Shown here piece after piece: positions 57,521-64,000 of a DNA stretch of 64,000 nucleotides. Position 1 is the stretch's first letter; each line of letters begins with the position of its first letter. Source of the DNA: Actinomycetota bacterium (GTDB lineage Bacteria > Actinomycetota > Acidimicrobiia > Acidimicrobiales > Ilumatobacteraceae); contig VFYV01000002.1 in NCBI GenBank assembly GCA_016871395.1, positions 84,669-148,668 of the forward strand. Direction: 5' to 3'. The position numbers and the translations under genes were made by a program. A model generated the notes under the pieces. It did no database searches and had not been told where the DNA came from. It worked only from the letters and a program-made list of their open reading frames with translations.

Positions 57521-59065
57521 ATGAATCCCTCGGACACTCTCGTGCACCCCGACCTCACGGTGCAGCGTCGACGCTGGCGCATCCTGGCCATCCTCTGTCT
57601 GTCGATCTTCCTGGTGGTGGTCGACAACCTCATCATCAACGTGGCCATCCCCACCCTGGCCCGCGAGTTGGGCGCCACCACCAGTGGCCTGCAATGGATC
57701 GTGGACTCCTACGCACTGGTGTTCGCCGGACTGTTGCTGGCGTGCGGTGGTCTGGGCGACCGGTTCGGTCGGTTACGAGTGATGCAGATCGGCATGCTGC
57801 TGTTCGGGGTCTTCTCGGCGTGGGCCGCATTCTCCGATTCGACGGGCGAACTCATCACCGCCCGGGGCCTGATGGGGGTCGGTGCGGCGCTGGTCTTCCC
57901 GGGCACGCTTGCCATCGTGATCGACGTCTTCCGAGATCCCACCGAACGCGCCAAGGCCATCGGAGTGTGGTCGGCGGTGTCGGGAGCCGCCGTGGCGTTC
58001 GGGCCGGTCTCGGGCGGATTCCTCTTGGAACACTTCTGGTGGGGCTCGGTGTTCCTCGTCAACATACCCATCGTGCTCGTGGCCCTGTTCCTGCAGTGGC
58101 GTTTCGTCCCAGAATCCCGCGATCCGAACGCCAAACGACTGGACGCTCCCGGCTTTTTGCTCTCGATCATCTTCGTCTCGTTGCTCGTCTACACCATCAT
58201 CGAGGGACCGCACCGAGGATGGTCGAGCGCCCCGTCCGTCCTCGGTTTCGTCGGTGCGCTCGCGTTCGGCGTCACCTTCGTGATGCGCGAACGTTCGACC
58301 GAGCACCCGTTGCTTAACGTGAAGGTCTTCCGCGACATGCGCGTCACCGCCGCCACGTCGTCCATCTTCATCGCCTTTTTCTCGCTGTTCGGATTCACCT
58401 TCCTCATCACCCAGTACTTCCAGTTCGTGCGCGGCTACGACCCGTTCGAATCCGGGTTGCACACCCTTCCGTTCGCCGTGGGCGCCGGTGTCACCGCCCC
58501 GATCGCCGCCCGACTCGCGCTGAAGTACGGTCCTCGGCGCGTCATTCCTGTCGGCTTGTTGTTCATGGGCATCTCACAGATCTGGGCCGGGACGTTCCAG
58601 GTGGACTCGGCCTACTTCGGACCGATCGTCGCCAGCATGGTGTTGATGGCCTCCGGATTGGCACTGGTGACGAGCCCGGCATCGGAGTCGGTGATGGGTA
58701 CGCTCCCCCGCGAGATGGCCGGAGTCGGCTCGGCCATCAACGACACGGGACGCGAGGTGGGCGGAACCCTCGGCGTCGCCATCATCGGCAGCATCTTCGC
58801 CACGACGTACGGACCGCGCATCGTGGAGTTGCTCACCCCCCTGCAACTCCCCGATGCTGCAGTCTCGGCGGCCGAGGAGTCCGTCGGGGCGGCCTTCGCG
58901 GTGGCCGAACAGGTCGGCGATCCGGCGGTGACCGGGTTGATCCGCGAGGTGGCGAGCTCGTCTTTCCTGGACGGATTCCAGGCCGCGTGCACCACGGTCG
59001 GAGTCGTGGCGATCATCGGCGCCGCGTTGGCGGCCCGCTTCCTCCCCTCCCGCCACGTGGTCTGA
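57521..59065 (+). CDS. MFS transporter, DHA2 (EmrB/QacA-like) drug efflux family
   Basis: WRILAILCLSIFLVVVDNLIINVAIPTLARELGATTSGLQWIVDSYALVFAGLLLACGGLGDRFGRLRVMQIG; about 14 TM. Confidence 0.92.
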   Translation: MNPSDTLVHPDLTVQRRRWRILAILCLSIFLVVVDNLIINVAIPTLARELGATTSGLQWIVDSYALVFAGLLLACGGLGDRFGRLRVMQIGMLLFGVFSAWAAFSDSTGELITARGLMGVGAALVFPGTLAIVIDVFRDPTERAKAIGVWSAVSGAAVAFGPVSGGFLLEHFWWGSVFLVNIPIVLVALFLQWRFVPESRDPNAKRLDAPGFLLSIIFVSLLVYTIIEGPHRGWSSAPSVLGFVGALAFGVTFVMRERSTEHPLLNVKVFRDMRVTAATSSIFIAFFSLFGFTFLITQYFQFVRGYDPFESGLHTLPFAVGAGVTAPIAARLALKYGPRRVIPVGLLFMGISQIWAGTFQVDSAYFGPIVASMVLMASGLALVTSPASESVMGTLPREMAGVGSAINDTGREVGGTLGVAIIGSIFATTYGPRIVELLTPLQLPDAAVSAAEESVGAAFAVAEQVGDPAVTGLIREVASSSFLDGFQAACTTVGVVAIIGAALAARFLPSRHVV

Positions 59066-59197
59066 TCACAGATCCGTCGCGGTGATCCGCCGGTCCTCAC
59101 GACACTTGCGACGGCGCTCCTCCCGATCCTCGAAGCAGTGCGTGTCGGTGTACACGACGCCGAAACGACCGAGATAATCGATCGTTCCGTCGTCCAT
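59066..59197 (-). CDS. Candidate 43-aa small protein
   Basis: Reads MDDGTIDYLGRFGVVYTDTHCFEDREERRRKCREDRRITATDL*; below the ORF-track length cutoff; fills the gap after the MFS gene. Confidence 0.4.
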   Translation of the reverse strand: MDDGTIDYLGRFGVVYTDTHCFEDREERRRKCREDRRITATDL

Positions 59198-59206
59198 GGC
59201 CGATGA

Positions 59207-59386
59207 TCATCCACCCCAAGCCGCACCCCCGAGAGCCGCGAGGGCCATGATGCGGCGGGAGGTCAGCACGTGGGCCACCCCGACCGCTCCGCAGACGAGG
59301 GCCACCCCGACGATGGCGATCACCACTGCGAGGCAACGCTCGACGAGGGCGGGCCCAAGGGGCTCACGGCGAGGGACGTACGCCAC
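59207..59386 (-). CDS. Candidate small two-helix membrane protein
   Basis: VAYVPRREPLGPALVERCLAVVIAIVGVALVCGAVGVAHVLTSRRIMALAALGGAAWGG*; GTG start assumed. Confidence 0.35.
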   Translation of the reverse strand: MAYVPRREPLGPALVERCLAVVIAIVGVALVCGAVGVAHVLTSRRIMALAALGGAAWGG

Positions 59387-59422
59387 CTGGCTAGAGTTCG
59401 TCCAACATTCCCGGGAGGTCCG

Positions 59423-60541
59423 ATGCCGAGGACTCATTGGCGACTCGTTGCCGTCACACTGACCTTGGCGCCTGTCGCATGTTCCGGATCGGGTGAATCG
59501 GCCCCATCACTCGATTTCGATGCCGAGTTCTCCACCAACTCCGCCCTCGACGACACGGTGGCTGCCATCGCGATCCAGGCCGACGGCAAGATCCTCGTGG
59601 GCGGAGGATTTTCCACGCCCAGCCGGTCACTCGCCCGATTCACCGCCGACGGCGCTTCTGATACTGAGTTCAACGCCAATATCGCTGACGTCATCGACAC
59701 GGCCGTCTACTCGCTCGCCGTTCAGTCCGACGGCAAGATCCTCGTGGGCGGATACTTCACCGCACCGAGCAGTCGGCTCGCCCGCTTCAATCCCGACGGA
59801 ACCCCCGACGAAGCCTTCAATTCCTCCATCGGTGACGCGATCGACGGTGGTGTGGTGTCGATCGACGTTTTGAGTAACGGCGACATCGTGATCGGCGGGC
59901 AATTCACCACGCCGAGCCGTTCACTCGCCCGCTTCGACTCCGACGGCGAACCGATCGAATCGTTCAACTCTGCCGTCGGTGATGCGGTGAATCTTCCAAT
60001 CAGCTCGGTCGCCGTGGATGCCAGCGGCGGGTTCATCGTGGGCGGCTCCTTCAGCACCCCCTCGACCTCGTTGGCTCGATTCGATCCCGATGGCGCTCCC
60101 GACGCGGTTTTCAACGCGAAGGTCGATGGCTCGGTTTCGGGCTTCGTATCGACGGTGGAAATCGACCCGGCCAGCCGAATCGTGATCGGCGGACAATTCA
60201 CGGCCCCGGCCAACTCGGTGGCGCGTTACGCCGCTGACGGCACGCCCGATGACGACTTCAACCAGAAGTTCACGACAGCCGTCGGCGAGACCCTCGACGG
60301 TTACGTCGAGAAACTGGTCATCGAAAAATCAGGACGCATCACCGTGGGTGGTTGGTTCACCGCGCCGTACGGTCGGATCATGGCCGTCAATGACAACGGG
60401 ACGATCGACGCCGAGGCATCCGCGACGTGGAGCGAGCAACTGGACGCAGCCGTGCTCAGCGTGATGATCGACCGCGACGGTCGTCTGTTGGTGGGCGGTG
60501 CGTTCACCACACCGGGGCGACACCTGATGCGACTCAGCTGA
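59423..60541 (+). CDS. Lipoprotein with delta-60 (DUF5122-type) beta-propeller repeats
   Basis: Lipobox LAPVACSG; seven imperfect copies of 'IQ.DGKILVGGxFxTPSxxLARFxxDGxxDxxFN'. Confidence 0.85.
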   Translation: MPRTHWRLVAVTLTLAPVACSGSGESAPSLDFDAEFSTNSALDDTVAAIAIQADGKILVGGGFSTPSRSLARFTADGASDTEFNANIADVIDTAVYSLAVQSDGKILVGGYFTAPSSRLARFNPDGTPDEAFNSSIGDAIDGGVVSIDVLSNGDIVIGGQFTTPSRSLARFDSDGEPIESFNSAVGDAVNLPISSVAVDASGGFIVGGSFSTPSTSLARFDPDGAPDAVFNAKVDGSVSGFVSTVEIDPASRIVIGGQFTAPANSVARYAADGTPDDDFNQKFTTAVGETLDGYVEKLVIEKSGRITVGGWFTAPYGRIMAVNDNGTIDAEASATWSEQLDAAVLSVMIDRDGRLLVGGAFTTPGRHLMRLS

Positions 60542-60703
60542 GCCAGTTCTCTTGGGTACGTGGTAGCAGCGATCCGAGGGAGGAATGTCACGCCGATCTC
60601 ACGATCGAGCCACTGATCCGCCTGGTCCCACCTCGTACATTCACACGACCAAAGCCGGCCTCTCGTCCTGGTGACCGCGTCGACGACCGTGACGCGGGCC
60701 GGC

Positions 60704-61630
60704 CTACTGGCCTTGGTGCTGGCGGAACCAGTCGATGGTGACAGCCAGCGACTCGTCGAGCGGCGTGGCGTGATCGCCGAACACCGCGGCGTAGGCCGAG
60801 TGGTCGATCACGAAGTCGTGCTCGAACTCGTACAACATCTCGATGACTTCGCGCGCCGGCGGAACAAAGAGTCCGGCCAGCCGCAACTGGAACGCGGTTC
60901 GCTTCACCGACTTCGCCTCTACTCCGACGATGGCCGCCGCCCGGGCCAAGAACTCGGCGTTGGTGACGGCAGGTGCATTGGGCACGTGCCAGGCCCGACC
61001 GAGCGAGCGCTCGTCGAGGGCCAAGCGAACCAACGCCTCACCGAAGTCGACGACGTTGGTGTAGGAATGGACTGCATTCGGGTTGCCGAACGTCTCGGCC
61101 TTCTTGCCGGCGAGCAGCGTGCCGAAGAAGCGCTCGCCCACCTGTGATCCGAGCGCGAACGGCCCGAAAAAGTCGGACGCGCGGCCCGAGGTGACCTTCA
61201 GATTGCCGGCCCTCCATTCGGCCTCGAGGGCGCGCCACATGTCGGCGCGAGTACGACCCTTGCGAGTGGTGGACGACTGGGGCAGATCTTCGGTGAGCGG
61301 CTCGGTGTTCGGTGCGTAGCCGTACAGATTGTCGACGGCGACAAGTGTGGAGCCCGATCGCTTGGCGGCGTTCACAACACTCGCCTGCAACGCGGGGAAC
61401 TCCTGCGGCCAGCGGTGGTATTCGGGTTGCGACGCCTGGTACACCACGTCGGCCCCGGCCAGCACTGTTGCCAACGCATTGCGGTCACGTGCGTCGACTT
61501 TCACCGCACGTGCGCCCGGCACGTCGGTGCCCGAGCGCGTGATGACAATGGCATCGATCTGTCGCTGGGCGAGCGAGTTGACGATGGCCCGACCAACCGG
61601 TCCGGCTCCGAGTACGGCGTGGCGGGTCAT
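60704..61630 (-). CDS. NAD-dependent epimerase/dehydratase family protein
   Basis: HAVLGAGPVGRAIVNSLAQRQIDAIVITRSG; LVAVDNLYGYAP. Confidence 0.83.
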   Translation of the reverse strand: MTRHAVLGAGPVGRAIVNSLAQRQIDAIVITRSGTDVPGARAVKVDARDRNALATVLAGADVVYQASQPEYHRWPQEFPALQASVVNAAKRSGSTLVAVDNLYGYAPNTEPLTEDLPQSSTTRKGRTRADMWRALEAEWRAGNLKVTSGRASDFFGPFALGSQVGERFFGTLLAGKKAETFGNPNAVHSYTNVVDFGEALVRLALDERSLGRAWHVPNAPAVTNAEFLARAAAIVGVEAKSVKRTAFQLRLAGLFVPPAREVIEMLYEFEHDFVIDHSAYAAVFGDHATPLDESLAVTIDWFRQHQGQ

Positions 61631-61637
61631 CTCGTTA

Positions 61638-63002
61638 TCACTTGGGGTCGGGACACCAGTTGCCGTGGAATCCGAACGGAATGCGCTGCGGCAGTCTCAC
61701 TTGGGCCACGTAGCCACGTCCGAAGTCGCGGGCGTCGAGAACGGCGAACTCGGCTGAGTCGGTGTTGCCGTCGTGCACGAACGTCACCAACCAACCGTCG
61801 TCTTCTTCGGTGCTGCCGGGTCTGGCCACGAACACCGGCTCGCCAGCGGCGCGGCCCGGACCATGGTCGAACACCTCGCGCTTGCCGGTGTGCAGGTCGT
61901 GCTTGAGGGTGGGCCAATACATCGAATCGGGATCGGGCTGGGCGCAGTAGCCGTAGCGATACGGCTTGCCGGTGAGAGCACCGCGATGGCGCGGGAACTC
62001 GTTGGGGGTCTCGTCGATCGTCGTGACCGAGACGCTGCGTGTGCGCGGATCGACTTCCCAACGGACGAGTCGACCCGTCGAGTCGCCGAAGGGGCCGAGC
62101 AGATCGTCGCGCATCATCACGTCGTAGAAGCACACGTCGAGCACCACCCTGCCGTCGGGCGTGTCGAAGGAATTCATCGGGTGGAACACGTACCCGACGG
62201 GCACGTCGACCCACACGATGTCGGAAGCGGTTCCCTCTCGGGGCATCAGCCCCACGCGGTTGCCGTACTCGTCGTTCCAGCGGAAGGGGAACCGACCGGC
62301 GAACGCCAAATCGAGGTCCACCAACACCGGCTGGTCGTACACCACCACATAGCGATCCGTGATCGACATGTCGTGCACCATCGACATTCCCGGCAGCGGG
62401 ATGTCGACGGTTCGATTCACGCGCCCGTCCTTACCAACACGGACGTACTGGACGTGGTCCATCCACTCGGCCCACGCGTAGACCACGGCGTGCATCTCGC
62501 CGGAGACCGGATCGAACTTCGGGTGGGCGGTGAACGCACCGGGCAACGTGCCGAAGAAGTCGTTGCGACCAACGGTCTCCAACTCCTCGGTGAGTTCCAC
62601 CGGACAACCACCCGCCTCGACCATGGCCCACGTGGCGCCGGCGAAGGTCCCGACGTTCGTGTTGGGACCTCCGGGCGAGTTGTTCCAATTGCGACCGGGA
62701 ATGTCGCGCAGTCCGCGGGCCGAACTGACCGAGGAGGAGCCGACGTAGCGGTTGCGGTACCACTCGGCGCGACCCTCACGCAGTCGGATGCCGTGCACCA
62801 TGCCGTCACCGACGAACCAGTGGTGGGCCGACGGATCGACGGGCCCGATCGGGTTCGGTCCGTTGCGCAGGTAACGACCGTTCAATTCGGCAGGCAGTTC
62901 GCCGATCACCGCGAGATCGAACGCGGTCACCTCCTCGGCGACCGGCGCGTAGTTACCCGCGAGATAGCGGTTGTGGGCGACTTCGTCGGACAACGTGGTC
63001 AT
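61638..63002 (-). CDS. Carotenoid (apocarotenoid) oxygenase family protein
   Basis: LNGRYLRNGPNPIGPVDPSAHHWFVGDGMVHGIRLREG; TAHPKFDPVSGEMHAVVY; VHDMSITDRYVVVYDQP; FHGNW. Confidence 0.93.
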   Translation of the reverse strand: MTTLSDEVAHNRYLAGNYAPVAEEVTAFDLAVIGELPAELNGRYLRNGPNPIGPVDPSAHHWFVGDGMVHGIRLREGRAEWYRNRYVGSSSVSSARGLRDIPGRNWNNSPGGPNTNVGTFAGATWAMVEAGGCPVELTEELETVGRNDFFGTLPGAFTAHPKFDPVSGEMHAVVYAWAEWMDHVQYVRVGKDGRVNRTVDIPLPGMSMVHDMSITDRYVVVYDQPVLVDLDLAFAGRFPFRWNDEYGNRVGLMPREGTASDIVWVDVPVGYVFHPMNSFDTPDGRVVLDVCFYDVMMRDDLLGPFGDSTGRLVRWEVDPRTRSVSVTTIDETPNEFPRHRGALTGKPYRYGYCAQPDPDSMYWPTLKHDLHTGKREVFDHGPGRAAGEPVFVARPGSTEEDDGWLVTFVHDGNTDSAEFAVLDARDFGRGYVAQVRLPQRIPFGFHGNWCPDPK

Positions 63003-63060
63003 GCAACGGTGTCTAGTCGCCGAAGTTGACGGTGTCAAGGGTCGGGCGTATCCTGCCCGT
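63003..63060. promoter_or_regulatory. Divergent leaderless promoters for carotenoid oxygenase (-) and TetR (+)
   Basis: +: TTGACG(63026-63031)-N17-TATCCT(63049-63054)-6 nt-ATG. -: TTGACA(63033-63038)-N17-TAGACA(63010-63015)-7 nt-ATG. The -35 boxes form TTGACGGTGTCAA. Confidence 0.75.
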
Positions 63061-63654
63061 ATGGCGACCGAGAGTTTGCGCGACACCGTTCTGACCGCCG
63101 CCGTGGAGTACATCGCCGAGCACGGACCCGACGGCCTGTCGTTTCGCCAGGTAGCCCAGGCCGCCGGAGTGAGCCACCAGGCGCCGTACCACCACTTCAC
63201 CGACCGCCGCGGCATCTTCCAGGCCATCGCGGCCGAGGGCTACGAATCGTTCACCAACGCGATGATCGATGCACTGGCCGGCGATCCCGACGATCCCACC
63301 ACCGCCCTACTCGAGGCCTACGTGAACTTCGCGCTCGACCACCCCGGGCACTTCCGCGTCATGTTCCGCCCCGATCTGTGCGCCATCGCTGAGAACCGCG
63401 AACTGGAGAGGGTCGCCGACGCCTCCTTCGACGTACTGGTGAACCACGTACGAGACATGCTCGGCCCCAAAGCGCCCTTGAAGGACATCCGAGCTCGCGC
63501 TGCGGCGATGTGGTCGCTGGCTCACGGTTTGTCCACGCTGCTGATCGACGGTCCGCTCGAGGCCAAGATCGGCCCCGTTTCCAGCCGTCGGGCCCTCATT
63601 CGCTCGGTGGCCGAGCAGTCGGGAATGGCCACGCCCAAGAAGCGCAGCCGCTGA
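63061..63654 (+). CDS. TetR family transcriptional regulator
   Basis: LRDTVLTAAVEYIAEHGPDGLSFRQVAQAAGVSHQAPYHHFTDRRGIFQAI. Confidence 0.92.
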   Translation: MATESLRDTVLTAAVEYIAEHGPDGLSFRQVAQAAGVSHQAPYHHFTDRRGIFQAIAAEGYESFTNAMIDALAGDPDDPTTALLEAYVNFALDHPGHFRVMFRPDLCAIAENRELERVADASFDVLVNHVRDMLGPKAPLKDIRARAAAMWSLAHGLSTLLIDGPLEAKIGPVSSRRALIRSVAEQSGMATPKKRSR

Positions 63655-63664
63655 CTCTCGTCGT

Positions 63665-63808
63665 CAGCCGAAGAGGTGGAGCAGGCCCCGTGAGAGGGCA
63701 CCCGATCGCACCGTCACGTGATGCTCGTCGGCGAACGTGACGCTAGTAACCCGAGCACCCGCGTCGACGGCCGCAACGGCAAGTCCAAGATCTTTCGCCG
63801 ATTGTCTT
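63665..63808 (-). pseudogene. Possible C-terminal gene remnant without a start
   Basis: Minus frame RQSAKDLGLAVAAVDAGARVTSVTFADEHHVTVRSGALSRGLLHLFG* is protein-like but preceded by an in-frame TGA and has no evident start. Confidence 0.4.
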
Positions 63809-63882
63809 CAGCCACCGAGCACGACCATAGTTGGCGGTCTGGTCCGTTGATCCGATGATACAACGGGACCGAGCAATACTTC

Positions 63883-63927
63883 TGGTGGGCGTGACGGGAC
63901 TCGAATCCGGGACATCTTCCTTGTAAG
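63883..63927 (-). pseudogene. 3' half of a tRNA-Val(TAC)-like sequence
   Basis: Minus strand CTTACAAGGAAGATGTCCCGGATTCGAGTCCCGTCACGCCCACCA looks like anticodon loop through CCA; no matching 5' half adjacent; T stem imperfect. Confidence 0.6.
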
Positions 63928-64000
63928 AGCGGCGTCGTTCGTGCTTGACAAGTCCTCTAGTGGCGTTGACGTGCGCCTTGATCCCGAGGTCATCGGCGTC

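Noticed and set aside
63808-63993. 61-aa minus ORF at the right edge
   Set aside because: Overlaps the tRNA-like fragment and has random composition.

Overview
This 64-kb, high-GC window reads as actinobacterial chromosome, probably Acidimicrobiia-like (taxonomy is inferred from gene style only). About 50 protein genes cover most of it. They include an acetoin/2-oxoacid dehydrogenase operon end (E1-beta, AcoX-like, E2), a Rieske/LLM/nitroreductase group, a PuuA-type glutamine synthetase, CarD, cinA-pgsA-rimO, ftsK, rnj-dapA, ddl, gltBD, mitochondrial-type aconitase and NADP-IDH, citrate synthase, two OafA-like acyltransferases and a carotenoid oxygenase. RNA genes are one tRNA-Arg(TCT), a convincing 6C-type sRNA on the minus strand near 47.5-47.6 kb, and a 3' half of a tRNA-Val-like sequence near the right edge. 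No CRISPR array and no intact mobile element were seen. The strongest leads are: (1) a TetR-controlled four-gene operon at 23.2-29.5 kb (acyl reductase-HAD fusion, zinc dehydrogenase, LarA-like nickel-pincer-family protein, PlsC-like acyltransferase) that looks like an uncharacterised lipid pathway; (2) a 20-bp divergent gntR/aconitase promoter with overlapping -10 boxes, whose ACAAGT-N5-ACAAGT motif recurs upstream of isocitrate dehydrogenase; (3) matched leaderless promoters for an MFS gene and the carotenoid oxygenase/TetR pair; (4) a CarD protein with an acidic-then-basic HMGA/H1-like tail; (5) a truncated tRNA-Val and gene-remnant junction at the right end. All calls come from reading the sequence; no searches were run.
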